A stretch of 64,000 nucleotides of DNA from Lewinella sp. LCG006 (GTDB taxonomy: Bacteria > Bacteroidota > Bacteroidia > Chitinophagales > Saprospiraceae), in contig NZ_CP160680.1 of NCBI RefSeq assembly GCF_040784935.1, positions 2,698,501-2,762,500 of the forward strand. The letters are read 5' to 3'. Under the pieces are notes generated by a model. It was not told the origin of the DNA, made no database searches, and saw only the letters and a list, made by a program, of their open reading frames with translations. Positions within the stretch are counted from its first letter, which is position 1, and each line of letters opens with the position of its first letter. Positions 7,848 to 17,052 of the stretch are shown one piece after another. A program made the position numbers and the translations under genes.

Positions 7848-9335
7848 CTACAACTCCTTCCTCAACCGTGCCACCGGCACCCCCAATTGTTCCCGGTATT
7901 TAGCGACGGTGCGGCGGGCAATGTCATAACCTTTTTCTCGGAGGAGGTCCATGAGTTTTTGGTCGCTGAGGGGTTTGGATTTGTTTTCGGCGTCGATGAT
8001 GTCTTTGAGGACATTTTTTACTTCAGTGGTGGAGACGTCTTCGCCATCGGTAGTACTGAGGCTTTCGGAGAAAAATTCCTTCAGGCGGAAGGTGCCAAAT
8101 TCCGTTTGTACAAATTTACTGTTGGCTACTCGGGAGATCGTAGAAATGTCGAGGTTGGTAATTTCTGCAATATCTTTCAAGATCATCGGCCGCAAGCGCT
8201 TTTTATCTCCCGTAAGGAAAAAGTCGTACTGGTATTGCATGATGGTGTACATGGTATTGTACATGGTCTGCTGGCGTTGGACGATGGCGTCAATGAACCA
8301 TTTGGCCGAGTCTATCTTTTGTTTGATAAAAACGACAGCTTCTTTCTGCTCCCGGTTGCTGGTGCCATTGCGGCGATTATTGCGGTAGGAACGTAGCATG
8401 TCGCGGTATTGGTCGCTGACCCTCAGGTCGGGCGCGTTGCGGCTATTGAGTTCCAGTTCTAGTTCTCCATCACGGGTGAAGATAAAGAAGTCAGGGGTTA
8501 CGTATTGTGCCGTTCGCTGGTTGGCGGTGCTAAAACCGCTGGCAGGTTTGGGATTGAGTTTTAGAATTTCGCCGATTGCGTCGCGCAATTCATCTTGACT
8601 AATCTCCAGTTGCTTTTGGAGCTTTTCGTAATGCTTTTTGGTGAAGGCATCAAAGTATTTTCGGATAATCAACTTTGCCCGCTTTAAGTTGATCAGATCT
8701 TCGTCGTCGAGCTCAAAGTTGTCTTCAAGTTTAAGGTCGAGTTGCAGTAGCAGGCACTCTTGCAAGTCTTGTGCGCCGATGCCGGGAGGCTCAAAGCGCT
8801 GGATCATTTGCAGGATTTTCTTTACCGTAGCTTCATCCGTGAAGATGTTTTGCGAGAACATCAGATCGTCCAGAATGGCGGTAGGGCTACGTCTGAGATA
8901 GCCATCTTCGTCGATACTGCCAATAATTTGTAAAGCAATCGTTTCTTCTTGCTCATTATTGAGACGTAACAGGCCTAATTGTTCTTCCAGGTGCTCGTGG
9001 AAACTTTGTTGAACAGAGATAGGGATGGTTCGGTCTTCTTCGTCTTGGCTATAGTTGTTGGCCGATAATTTATAGGAGGAAGGGTCGTCGTCGATGTAGT
9101 CCTGCAGGTATTCGTCTAATTCGAAATTATCCTCAGTGGCTTCGTCCCGATTTTCCTGTTCTTCCACCAAACGGTCTTCCCTTTCCAAGCCTTCTTCCAA
9201 AGCAGGGTTAGCCTCTAGTTCCTCCTTGATGCGCTGCTCTAAATTGACAGTTGGCACCTGCAACAGCTTCATCAACTGAATCTGCTGTGGCGACAGCTTT
9301 TGGAGCATTTTCTGACTTATCGTCTGCTTGAGCAT
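7848..9335 (-). CDS. rpoN: RNA polymerase sigma-54 factor
   Basis: 495 residues with the sigma-54 layout. There is a glutamine-rich activator-interacting region (QKMLQKLSPQQIQLMKLLQV near the start), an acidic linker with long D/E runs, a core-binding domain with PPGIGAQDLQECL, a helix-turn-helix region (ISTISRVANSKF), and a C-terminal RpoN box seen as ARRTVAKYREQLGVP. Directs RNA polymerase to -24/-12 promoters and needs an AAA+ activator. It is convergent with the AbiE-like toxin gene and divergent from the aminopeptidase gene at 9533. Confidence 0.95.
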   Translation of the reverse strand: MLKQTISQKMLQKLSPQQIQLMKLLQVPTVNLEQRIKEELEANPALEEGLEREDRLVEEQENRDEATEDNFELDEYLQDYIDDDPSSYKLSANNYSQDEEDRTIPISVQQSFHEHLEEQLGLLRLNNEQEETIALQIIGSIDEDGYLRRSPTAILDDLMFSQNIFTDEATVKKILQMIQRFEPPGIGAQDLQECLLLQLDLKLEDNFELDDEDLINLKRAKLIIRKYFDAFTKKHYEKLQKQLEISQDELRDAIGEILKLNPKPASGFSTANQRTAQYVTPDFFIFTRDGELELELNSRNAPDLRVSDQYRDMLRSYRNNRRNGTSNREQKEAVVFIKQKIDSAKWFIDAIVQRQQTMYNTMYTIMQYQYDFFLTGDKKRLRPMILKDIAEITNLDISTISRVANSKFVQTEFGTFRLKEFFSESLSTTDGEDVSTTEVKNVLKDIIDAENKSKPLSDQKLMDLLREKGYDIARRTVAKYREQLGVPVARLRKEL

Positions 9336-9532
9336 GACGTTGCTGTGCTTGGGTATGGTTATTAAGGAAAGCGTAATTTACACTTGTTTACGTCTGTGCG
9401 CAACTTTTGTTTATTAAATGGAACGATTTTTGTTGAGTATCATTCTGAATATTCATAACCGTCATTGATTTGCCTACCTTCTGCTAAAAGTTCCCTACTT
9501 TTAAGGCCGACATTTTAACTACTAGCTACGCA

Positions 9533-11323
9533 ATGAATATTCCTTCTCGTATAGAACATTTACGAGCCGAGATGGCTCATCATAATATCACGGCCTACTT
9601 AGTGCCGAGTAGCGATCCTCACCAGAGTGAATACGTTGCGCCACGCTGGCAGACACGTGCATGGTTGTCAGGGTTTACAGGCTCTGCCGGTACCTTGATC
9701 GTTACGGCCGAGGGCGCGGGCGTTTGGACAGACTCCCGTTATTTTATTCAGGGCGAAGCGCAATTGGCAGGCAGTGGCATCACACTGGAACGGCAACAAG
9801 TGCCTCACGCACCTGAGCACGTAGACTGGTTGGTGGAAAACCTGCGCGCGGGCCAACAACTGGGCTTTGACGGCCGGGTGGTATCCTTGAGCCAGGCTCG
9901 ATTCCTGGAAGAAAAACTTAGTACTAAAGGGATCAAGCTAAATGCAAAATACGACTTGGCTGCGAATTTCTGGGAAGATCGCCCTAAGGTTCCAACCAGT
10001 GAGGTGTATGCTTTTGATACGGCCTATGCCGGGCAAAGCCGCGCCGAAAAGCTGACTGAAATTCGTACCTGGTTGACCAAGGTGGGGGTAGATGCTGTGC
10101 TGCTGGTGGCCCTGGATGAAATTGCCTGGACTTTAAACATCCGAGCGGCAGACGTAGCTTTTAATCCCGTCTGTTTGAGCTATCTTTTGGTTACTAAAAA
10201 CGATGCACAATGGTTTGTTGGCAAAGAGCGTATTGACCAAAAATTAAGCACTGCTCTCAAAGAAGATGGCGTAGAAGTGGCAGATTATTCGAAGATTGAA
10301 ACGGCCTTGCAAAATTTCCCCGCCTCTCAGCAATTGGCCATTGATCCCACGACGCTAAGCTATCGTTTTTACGAGCTACTGGCGGGTAAAGACCTCAAAG
10401 AGTCAGGTAGCCCGGTGGTGATGATGAAGGCCATTAAGAACAAGACGGAAATCCAGCATTTTCGCAATGTAATGTGCAAAGACGGAGTAGCCTTGTTGCG
10501 TTTATTCCGTTGGTTAGAAAAGACCTTGAAGACCACCACTGTTACCGAAGTTGAGATTAGTGAGCGGCTGGCAGAATTTCGCAGCCAGCAAAATCTTTAC
10601 AAAGGAGAAAGTTTTCCAGCGATTGTAGGGTATAATGGTAATGGCGCGATTGTTCACTACCACGCTGAGCCTGCAACATGCGCCAGCTTGAATGCTTCGG
10701 GAATCTTACTGCTGGATAGCGGCGGGCAATACCTGGATGGAACCACAGATATAACCCGAACCGTAGCACTAGGAAGCACCACCATGGAGCAGCGGCGACA
10801 CTTTACGCTGGTCCTCAAAGGCATGATAGCACTGAGTAAGGCCCGGTTTCCCAAAGGGACGGGAGGCGCACAGCTCGATACGATGGCTCGCCAGTTTCTT
10901 TGGCAGGAAGGCTTGGACTATGGACATGGTACCGGGCACGGTGTTGGGTTTTTTCTCAATGTTCACGAAGGACCACAGGGGTTTGCCACCAGTGCGGTCA
11001 CCAGTCGCGGGCGCACCGCTTTACAGCCAGGAATGGTGACCAGTAATGAGCCAGGGTTCTATCGCACGGGGCATTATGGTATTCGTATTGAAAACCTCAT
11101 CTTGTGTGTAGAAGACCGCAGTACAGACTACGGCAATTTCCTCCGTTTTGAAACCCTGACGCTTTTCCCGATTGACCGTCGTCTACTACAGTTGGACATG
11201 CTTTCGGAAGAAGAGCGCAAATGGCTCAATGATTACCACCAACAGGTTTTGGCAGGGATATTACCGCTGTTGAAAGAAGACGAAGAACGAACCTGGCTAC
11301 GCCAGCAATGCCAACCTTTATAA
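9533..11323 (+). CDS. Xaa-Pro aminopeptidase (M24B), 596 aa
   Basis: Removes the N-terminal residue from peptides with proline in second place. The length and three-domain layout match the eukaryotic-type cytosolic aminopeptidase P1: two creatinase-like N-terminal domains (residues 1-300) and a C-terminal pita-bread domain. Metal-ligand segments are visible: LLLDSGGQYLDGTTDITRTV (two Asp), GTGHGVG (His), TSNEPGFY (Glu) and GIRIENL (Glu). There is no signal peptide, so it should be cytoplasmic. The carboxypeptidase gene begins 8 bases after its stop, so the pair probably forms a peptide-degradation operon. Confidence 0.93.
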   Translation: MNIPSRIEHLRAEMAHHNITAYLVPSSDPHQSEYVAPRWQTRAWLSGFTGSAGTLIVTAEGAGVWTDSRYFIQGEAQLAGSGITLERQQVPHAPEHVDWLVENLRAGQQLGFDGRVVSLSQARFLEEKLSTKGIKLNAKYDLAANFWEDRPKVPTSEVYAFDTAYAGQSRAEKLTEIRTWLTKVGVDAVLLVALDEIAWTLNIRAADVAFNPVCLSYLLVTKNDAQWFVGKERIDQKLSTALKEDGVEVADYSKIETALQNFPASQQLAIDPTTLSYRFYELLAGKDLKESGSPVVMMKAIKNKTEIQHFRNVMCKDGVALLRLFRWLEKTLKTTTVTEVEISERLAEFRSQQNLYKGESFPAIVGYNGNGAIVHYHAEPATCASLNASGILLLDSGGQYLDGTTDITRTVALGSTTMEQRRHFTLVLKGMIALSKARFPKGTGGAQLDTMARQFLWQEGLDYGHGTGHGVGFFLNVHEGPQGFATSAVTSRGRTALQPGMVTSNEPGFYRTGHYGIRIENLILCVEDRSTDYGNFLRFETLTLFPIDRRLLQLDMLSEEERKWLNDYHQQVLAGILPLLKEDEERTWLRQQCQPL

Positions 11324-11331
11324 CTCTTGTC

Positions 11332-12810
11332 ATGCACCGATTACTACTAGTACTGCTACTCGCTACAACGACCATTTTTCTACAAGCGCAAAAGGAAGAG
11401 CTGCGTAAATTCGTCACGGAACACCAGGATCATTTTGGTCGCTACACCGCAATAGGGGAAGAGATGGCAATGCTTGATAAAGAAGGGCAGGCAGAGGCCA
11501 TCATTTGGTCGGTGAGCTATTTACGCAAAGATGTTGAGCAATCAACTGCCCGCCCGGTCATGTTTGTTTTTAATGGTGGTCCGGGTTCTGCTTCCGTTTG
11601 GTTGCACATGGGCTTGTTTGGCCCTCAGCTGGCACAGGTAGCCAGTGATGCCAAGGCGGATGACGGCGCTGCCCCTTTTGTCATGGTCGAGAACCCCTAC
11701 AGTTTGCTCGATCTGGTCGACCTGGTTTTTATCGACCCCGTGGGCACGGGCTACAGCAGGGTTGTCAATAATGGTAAAGAAAGTAATTATTGGGGGCTGA
11801 ATGAGGATGCGACCTCTATTGCTACCTTCATCCGTAAGTGGATTAATCAATACAAGCGCTGGAATGCACCAAAATTTATCGCCGGAGAAAGCTTTGGCAC
11901 CACGCGTGCAGCTGGGGTCGTAAGGGCACTTCACCAGGATGGGCAGGATATGGCTCTAAATGGACTGGTATTGATCTCTCAGGCGCTCGATTACACGGGA
12001 TCAACACCGGAGCCCGATAACCTTATTGCTTTTCTGACCTACCTTCCTACGATGGCTGCTACGGCTTGGTACCACAAACAAGCAGGCCAGGAACACACCC
12101 TCGCCGACTTTGTGGAAGAGGCGCGCAAATTTACCTACGATGAATATGCGCCTGCACTTTTGAGGGGGAATACCTTGACGGCGGAGGCTAAAGAACATAT
12201 TGCCCAGCGACTGGTCTATTTTACCGGATTGGATAAAGCCTATATCCTTCGCGCTGATCTGCGGGTAACTGCTACGCGTTTTCGGAAAGAACTCCTCCGT
12301 AACCAGGGGCTCACCATTGGGGGGCTTGACAGCAGATACACCTTGGAAGAATACGATCAAACAGCTGCTACGCCTACCCATAGCGACGCTGCAAGTACGG
12401 CCATCAGCAGTGCTTATACGGCTGCTCTGCATACCCACTTTGCCAATAATCTGGCCATTGATATGGAATTGCCTTACATGACATCCAATCGGCGTATCTA
12501 CCCCAAGTGGAATTGGCGGCCTGTTTCCCCCGAGCAGTCGTGGGAACCCGCCTATGTGAACGTTGCCCCCCAGTTAAGTTGGGCGATGCGGGCCAACCAG
12601 CAACTGGAGGTCATGGTGGCTAATGGCTATTACGATCTGGTAACCCCCTTCTTCGATGCGGAGTACACTTTTCAACGCCATGGCATCCTTTCGGATCGTG
12701 TGGAGATGAGGTATTACGAAGGAGGCCACATGATGTACACCCAACACGACGAATTAAAACAACTGGCGGCAGATATCCGTGCTTTTCTAACGCGCTGTTT
12801 AGCACAATAA
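11332..12810 (+). CDS. Serine carboxypeptidase, peptidase S10 family
   Basis: A secreted S10 peptidase that trims residues from peptide C-termini. ATG 11332 is preferred over the in-frame ATG at 11308 because it starts directly with a signal peptide (HRLLLVLLLATTTIFLQAQ) and avoids overlapping the aminopeptidase gene. Family signatures are NGGPGSASVW (oxyanion region), AGESFGTTRA (nucleophilic Ser), NGYYDLVTPF (Asp) and GGHMMYTQ (His). The mature part is about 470 residues, normal for bacterial S10 enzymes, and should act in the periplasm. Confidence 0.93.
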   Translation: MHRLLLVLLLATTTIFLQAQKEELRKFVTEHQDHFGRYTAIGEEMAMLDKEGQAEAIIWSVSYLRKDVEQSTARPVMFVFNGGPGSASVWLHMGLFGPQLAQVASDAKADDGAAPFVMVENPYSLLDLVDLVFIDPVGTGYSRVVNNGKESNYWGLNEDATSIATFIRKWINQYKRWNAPKFIAGESFGTTRAAGVVRALHQDGQDMALNGLVLISQALDYTGSTPEPDNLIAFLTYLPTMAATAWYHKQAGQEHTLADFVEEARKFTYDEYAPALLRGNTLTAEAKEHIAQRLVYFTGLDKAYILRADLRVTATRFRKELLRNQGLTIGGLDSRYTLEEYDQTAATPTHSDAASTAISSAYTAALHTHFANNLAIDMELPYMTSNRRIYPKWNWRPVSPEQSWEPAYVNVAPQLSWAMRANQQLEVMVANGYYDLVTPFFDAEYTFQRHGILSDRVEMRYYEGGHMMYTQHDELKQLAADIRAFLTRCLAQ

Positions 12811-12814
12811 GTTC

Positions 12815-12822
12815 TACCTTTG
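12815..12822 (+). promoter_or_regulatory. Candidate -7 box for the GNAT gene
   Basis: TACCTTTG matches the Bacteroidota -7 consensus TAnnTTTG and lies 20 bases before the ATG at 12842. No clear TTTG is found 19 bases upstream, so support is partial. Confidence 0.35.
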
Positions 12823-12841
12823 AGGTAACTACACAGACACC

Positions 12842-13276
12842 ATGGCTAATCCTATTATTAAGGTTTCGGATATTGCTACTGCGGTGGCCATATCCAACAG
12901 TATTCCCGAGTTTATTGATCCACCTTCCAAGGAGGAGTATAAAAGGCGACTAAAGGATGTACCTCATCTTATATTGGTAGCTTTTGACCAGGATCGCCCG
13001 GTCGGATTCAAGGTCGGCTATGAGCGGAATGGTGCCTTTTACTCCTGGATGGGCGGTGTTTTGCCCAGTTACCGACGCCGAAGTATTGCGCGTCGGTTGG
13101 CAGAAAAGCAGGAAGCCTGGGCACTGGGGAACGGTTACAAAAGCGTCACCTTCAAGACACGTAACCAGCATAAGAGTATGCTCTTGTTTGCCTTGCGGCG
13201 GGGCTTCAATATTATCGGATTCAAAGAAAAAGGAGATGTGTTGACCAACCGTATCCTCTTACAGAAGGTTCTCTAG
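12842..13276 (+). CDS. GNAT family N-acetyltransferase, 144 aa
   Basis: A single acetyl-CoA-dependent acetyltransferase domain. The acetyl-CoA-binding motif A is seen as GGVLPSYRRRSIARRLAEKQ, with the R-R-x-x-I-A pattern, followed by the beta5 strand (YKSVTFKTRN). The substrate cannot be inferred. It is probably transcribed from its own promoter and is followed by a hairpin terminator. Confidence 0.85.
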   Translation: MANPIIKVSDIATAVAISNSIPEFIDPPSKEEYKRRLKDVPHLILVAFDQDRPVGFKVGYERNGAFYSWMGGVLPSYRRRSIARRLAEKQEAWALGNGYKSVTFKTRNQHKSMLLFALRRGFNIIGFKEKGDVLTNRILLQKVL

Positions 13277-13277
13277 T

Positions 13278-13316
13278 AACGAAAAGTGCAAGTAGTGTAT
13301 CTTGTGCCTCGTTTTT
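13278..13316 (+). terminator. Hairpin terminator after the GNAT gene
   Basis: AACGA...GTGCAAG and CTTGTGC...TCGTT pair, with two wobble pairs and a small internal loop, across an 8-base loop. TTTTTT follows. It begins 2 bases after the GNAT stop. Confidence 0.5.
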
Positions 13317-13425
13317 TAAAATAAGCGCTGACAATGTTTGTTGGGAAATAAATCGAAACAAAGTTGGCAGCTAAACTCAGTTGAATGGGCTACTATTTAC
13401 TGCCCGCAAACCAAATACCATTGTT

Positions 13426-14289
13426 ATGAGATCAATTTTCCTTGGTTTAGCTATCCTGCTGGTCACTGGTGCCACCTTTGCTCAGGGAGAGTTTTCCGGC
13501 GGCTTCAAAGCGGGATTGAATTTTAATAATATCGACGGACCGACGGAAACAGAAGATGAGGTTTTCGGTTCCAACACAGGATTCCATATTGGTGCTTCAT
13601 TTGTCTACTCAATCACTGATTTGTTTGGGGTGAAAGCAGAGTTGATGTACAGCCAAAAAGGCACCCAGTACACTTACGATGGGCCTTCGTACTTTACGTT
13701 TTATACCACCAATACAGGTACGCCCATTTTCGCCACCGGCAACCGGCGTAGTGACATTAGTGTTTCTAACTCTTACATTGATATTCCGGTACTGCTTTAT
13801 TATAAAGTTGGTCGCCTGGAATTTGAAGCAGGTGTTAACGCCGGATTATTAATAGGAAGTAGCGGTAGTGGTGGAATTACTTTTTCGGGGATGACCCAGG
13901 CCGGTAGCCCCGTTGCTGAATTTACCACAGGCGTTGACTTTGGTTACATCAACGGAGAAAGAGGGGTGAATGCCATTCAGGGATCAACGCCGATTACCTT
14001 GAACACACTGCAAGCTTTTCTTCCCGGCTCTATTGATGCCTATTACGAGGCAGCAGATAATGATGAAAAGAAATTTAAAACCCTTGATTTTGGATTGAAT
14101 GCTGGTGTAGCATTCTTTCTAAACGATGGGCTTTACGTAGGTGTGCGTGCCAATTATGGCTTGTCGGATATTACGAATGAAGGGCAGGATATCTCTCCCG
14201 TCAGCTTAGCCGTGGGCAATCGTTATCAGACCAGAAATGACGAGGATCGCAATGTTTCTATCCAGGCTTCGGTAGGTTTTAGGTTTTAG
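13426..14289 (+). CDS. Outer membrane beta-barrel protein (PorT/OmpA-like)
   Basis: 287 residues from ATG 13426, which starts at a clear signal peptide (RSIFLGLAILLVTGATFAQG); an upstream in-frame ATG at 13381 adds an unlikely hydrophilic leader. The mature protein starts FSGGFKAGLNFNNI and alternates amphipathic strands, ending in an aromatic residue (ASVGFRF), the pattern of the outer_membrane_beta-barrel (PF13568) family. It is predicted in the outer membrane; its ligand is unknown. The gene ends just before a strong bidirectional terminator. Confidence 0.85.
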   Translation: MRSIFLGLAILLVTGATFAQGEFSGGFKAGLNFNNIDGPTETEDEVFGSNTGFHIGASFVYSITDLFGVKAELMYSQKGTQYTYDGPSYFTFYTTNTGTPIFATGNRRSDISVSNSYIDIPVLLYYKVGRLEFEAGVNAGLLIGSSGSGGITFSGMTQAGSPVAEFTTGVDFGYINGERGVNAIQGSTPITLNTLQAFLPGSIDAYYEAADNDEKKFKTLDFGLNAGVAFFLNDGLYVGVRANYGLSDITNEGQDISPVSLAVGNRYQTRNDEDRNVSIQASVGFRF

Positions 14290-14294
14290 AAGTG

Positions 14295-14349
14295 ATTGAA
14301 CCATATAAGGCACATATAAGTATTTCTTTTATGCCTTATATGGTTCAAT
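14295..14349. terminator. Strong bidirectional terminator between the barrel gene and punA
   Basis: ATTGAACCATATAAGGCA (14295-14312) and TGCCTTATATGGTTCAAT (14332-14349) are perfect 18-base inverted repeats with a 19-base loop. It lies between two convergent genes and can end transcription from both sides. Confidence 0.75.
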
Positions 14350-14370
14350 TCTCTTGGATAGAGGGCCTCT

Positions 14371-15201
14371 CTACCATGCTACAATCAACGCTTTCACCAG
14401 TGCTTGCAAGCGAGGCGAAGTTTCTCCAACTTTTGCGATGACATCTTCTACACTGGTTTCCTTAATATCTTCCAGAGGGTAGCATTTATTAGAAACCACG
14501 GAAACCACGAAAATGGGGAGTTCCATGTGTTTGGCTACCAACACTTCCGGCACGGTAGACATGCCGACCAGATCGGCACCGATGCGGTGGAAAAACTGGT
14601 ATTCGGCAGGTGTTTCCAGATTAGGGCCTTGCAAACCTAAGTAGATCCCTTCGTGAGCAGGGATACCCATTTTTCGAGCCATTTGTAGTGCCTGCGCATT
14701 TAGTTGGCGATCGTAGGTGCCCAGCATATCCGGGAAACGCGGCCCCAGGCGTTCGTCGTTGTGGCCGCGCAGCGGGTTGTCGGCCATGAAATTAATATGG
14801 TCGCGGACAAAAACGATATCGCCCGCCTCGATAGCCGGGTTGACACTGCCTGAAGCATTGGAAATAATCAAGCGTTCTATACCCAGGAACTTCATCACCC
14901 TTACGGGGAACGTAACCTGCTCCATACTATAACCTTCATAGTAATGGAACCTGCCGGCCATGGCGACAATGGGAATGCCAGCCAGCTTACCGAAAATAAG
15001 TTTACCACGATGGCTTTGTACCGTAGACACAGGAAAATGAGGAATATCACCATAGGCAATTTCCGTAGCATCTGTTATCTCGTCGGCTAAATCGCTGAGA
15101 CCCGTGCCCAAAATGAGGCCAAAGCGAGGGCTTAGCGTACTTTGGCTTTTGAGGTAACTGACGGCATCCTGGATGGTATCGTAAAGGTGAGGTGAAGGCA
15201 T
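14371..15201 (-). CDS. punA: Purine-nucleoside phosphorylase, PNP/MTAP type I trimeric form
   Basis: 276 residues. Splits purine nucleosides with phosphate into free base and ribose-1-phosphate for purine salvage. Family motifs are GLILGTGLSDLAD (phosphate loop), SHRGKLIFG, GRFHYYEGYSMEQVTFPVRV, the NASGSVNP segment, GPNLETPAE and GMSTVPEV (Glu and Met at the base and ribose sites). Length and motif order match the trimeric class, not the hexameric DeoD class. It stands alone between the terminator and a divergent lipoprotein gene. Confidence 0.95.
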   Translation of the reverse strand: MPSPHLYDTIQDAVSYLKSQSTLSPRFGLILGTGLSDLADEITDATEIAYGDIPHFPVSTVQSHRGKLIFGKLAGIPIVAMAGRFHYYEGYSMEQVTFPVRVMKFLGIERLIISNASGSVNPAIEAGDIVFVRDHINFMADNPLRGHNDERLGPRFPDMLGTYDRQLNAQALQMARKMGIPAHEGIYLGLQGPNLETPAEYQFFHRIGADLVGMSTVPEVLVAKHMELPIFVVSVVSNKCYPLEDIKETSVEDVIAKVGETSPRLQALVKALIVAW

Positions 15202-15396
15202 GCTTGCTTTAAATTGTTGATCTTATGCCAAAGTAGAAAATAGTAAGGGATGTGCCCGTCTTTTTAGGAATAATTTTACAGACGGTGAACGAACCCTAGC
15301 TGCTAGTACATAATCACAAGCTACTGCCCCAACGCTTTCACACGCAAATGACGTCTGTAAAGAAGAACAGTTTTTTCTAAAAAAAAACAGGATCCA

Positions 15397-15891
15397 ATGA
15401 AGTATCTATTGATCACCTCTATTTTAGCTTTCCTTTGTTTGGGTTGTGAAACCGATAACATTCCATTATCGGCAGGAGACTTCCTCTACTTCAATTCTTT
15501 TGAGGATGGCAACGATTCCGGGACTTTTGAAGCTACCTACGATAAGGATGCCCCTGCGGGAGGTGGCGATTATTCGCTCCTGATCAATGGAGGGTGCATT
15601 GTTCCTCATTATGAAGTCGGGATTGGTCCCTTCTCGCAAGAAATAGAAGTGAAGCTGTCTACTTGGGGAAAAACAATGGAAGATAGGAGTGGTTCCTTGA
15701 TTTTGTACCTATTGAATGACCCCTCACAATACTTGTCAATAGAAATCACTACCCCCGAGTGGCAAGCTTATGAAGCGGAAGGAAGTATGGTCATTCCTGC
15801 CGGGGAAACAGCAACGCTACAGTTTATTTCGGGAGGGCTCATCTCCGTAGCTACGCATTACGATCTTGTAGAAATACGGCTAGCGGAATAA
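15397..15891 (+). CDS. Lipoprotein of unknown function, 164 aa
   Basis: Signal peptide with a lipobox (LAFLCLGC), so Cys17 should be lipidated. The mature part is a small beta-rich domain with FNSFEDGNDSGTFE and GPFSQEIEVKLSTWGK, resembling carbohydrate-binding or jelly-roll modules, though I cannot assign a family. The stop codon TAA lies inside the left arm of a hairpin that follows. No neighbour explains its role. Confidence 0.75.
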   Translation: MKYLLITSILAFLCLGCETDNIPLSAGDFLYFNSFEDGNDSGTFEATYDKDAPAGGGDYSLLINGGCIVPHYEVGIGPFSQEIEVKLSTWGKTMEDRSGSLILYLLNDPSQYLSIEITTPEWQAYEAEGSMVIPAGETATLQFISGGLISVATHYDLVEIRLAE

Positions 15892-15932
15892 GTGCTTCCA
15901 GCGGACTTCCCGCTGATGGAACTTATTCGCCG
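15885..15932 (+). terminator. Hairpin at the end of the lipoprotein gene
   Basis: GAATAAGT...CAGCGG pairs with CCGCTG...ACTTATTC across a short loop, with the stop codon in the left arm. No T-run follows, so it may protect the 3' end rather than terminate. Confidence 0.4.
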
Positions 15933-15948
15933 ACCCCTTAGCATGAAA

Positions 15949-16134
15949 GGTACAGCGTACCGCCTATCTCTGTAGGAATCTTTTAGGTTTTTATGTGAGG
16001 TGCAGCGCACCGTACGCTATTCAGCAGGATGGTCTACATTCCATGGTTTTATTAATTGGGAAATAGAGCACGGTGCGCTACACCTTTTTCATGAGAAAAT
16101 ATCATTTGCTATAGATACGGCGGTGCGCTGCACC
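15949..16134. repeat. Cluster of four 14-base palindromic repeats (GGTGCAGCGCACCG type)
   Basis: Copies lie at 15949-15962 (GGTACAGCGTACCG), 15999-16012 (GGTGCAGCGCACCG), 16071-16084 (CGGTGCGCTACACC) and 16121-16134 (CGGTGCGCTGCACC). The first two run in one orientation and the last two in the other. Start-to-start steps are 50, 72 and 50 bases, so the cluster is itself an inverted arrangement. Confidence 0.75.
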
Positions 16135-16228
16135 AAAATTTATCGTCGACCAAGCCAGAAACCACACCTCTAAATAACGTAAGGTTGGGCATTAATCGCT
16201 TGATTTTCAATAGCAATACACCATGTGC

Positions 16229-16368
16229 GACCTCTCTGAGGTCGAAATAAGGCATGAACGACCATTCTACCAATTTTTGACCTCTCCGAGGTCATACATA
16301 ACATCTCGGAGAGATGCCATATTGGTAGTAAATACAAACGATATAACTCACCCGACCTCGGAGAGGTC
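16229..16368. repeat. Cluster of four 15-base palindromic repeats (GACCTCTCCGAGGTC type)
   Basis: Copies lie at 16229-16243, 16279-16293, 16302-16316 (CATCTCGGAGAGATG) and 16354-16368 (GACCTCGGAGAGGTC). CTACCAAT near 16267 and ATTGGTAG at 16321-16328 form an outer inverted pair enclosing the two middle copies, giving a nested hairpin. Similar GACCTC...GAGGTC units are, from memory, frequent between Bacteroidota genes. Confidence 0.75.
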
Positions 16369-16595
16369 GCATATAATACCTCCAACCTCACATTAAATAA
16401 GCCGTGAACCTGTCTACCTGTCCGGTGGCCAGACGGGCTCGGCGAAGCCAGGTGAGCGAACACGCTAGTAGCACCGGCGTAAATCCTGCCTTGGAAGAGT
16501 ATATCGTTCTGAGCACTTTGTTCAATACCAATAATTGCTAGCCTGAAATGGGGAAGTTACTCTTTGCTGCTTTCTACGGTCGTGCCTCTCTTGGG

Positions 16596-16733
16596 ACAGC
16601 ACGAAAATAAAATGCGATTGGCTACGCCGCTACTACGTGGTTTGGTTTTCATAATAGTAAGCCAAGCGGTTCATTTAAAGCGGTTTACTATTTGAAAACC
16701 TTGAAGAAAATCGCATTTTATTTTCTGCGCAAT
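16596..16733. repeat. Foldback repeat, family A, copy 2
   Basis: 138 bases. It begins ACAGCACGAAAATAAAATGCG and ends AATCGCATTTTATTTTCTGCGCAATA, with inner arms GGTTTTCATAATAGTAA and TTTACTATTTGAAAACC. The ends match copies 1 and 3, but the core differs: a less GC-rich centre replaces CCTGTCCGGCTGGCCAGACG. It lies 100 bases before the tRNA 3' end. Confidence 0.8.
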
Positions 16734-16834
16734 ATGTGGTCTCTAGAAAGCGGGATAAACTTCTCCTCCGCTGGTAGAGGTTTTCCATTACGAAAAAAGA
16801 CCTGCTACAGTTAAGTAACAAATCTTTTTTATTG

Positions 16835-16907
<73 letters not shown>

Positions 16908-17052
16908 ACTAAAGTGGGGCAAATATAAAATCTTTTTTCATAGAAAAAACAACTTATACCGTCGAAAAAATCCCGGGGTTAGGGAATTTTTTTTGGGCAC
17001 GATTGGCAAATCACTTAAATTGAGGGATAAACGAAACCCAACCCAACGGACT

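Larger units (their letters stand above)
15933..16834. other. Repeat-rich intergenic region
   Basis: About 0.9 kb between the lipoprotein and the tRNA. It holds no convincing gene. It contains the two palindrome clusters, a GC-rich CCTGTCCGGTGGCCAGACG-like unit near 16417-16436, and the second copy of foldback family A. The only open frame of note (16170-16463, minus) reads through the palindromes and is not credible. Confidence 0.7.

Noticed and set aside
15949-16368. Possible CRISPR-like array
   Set aside because: Units are palindromes of 14-15 bases in alternating orientation, spacers vary widely, and no cas gene is present.
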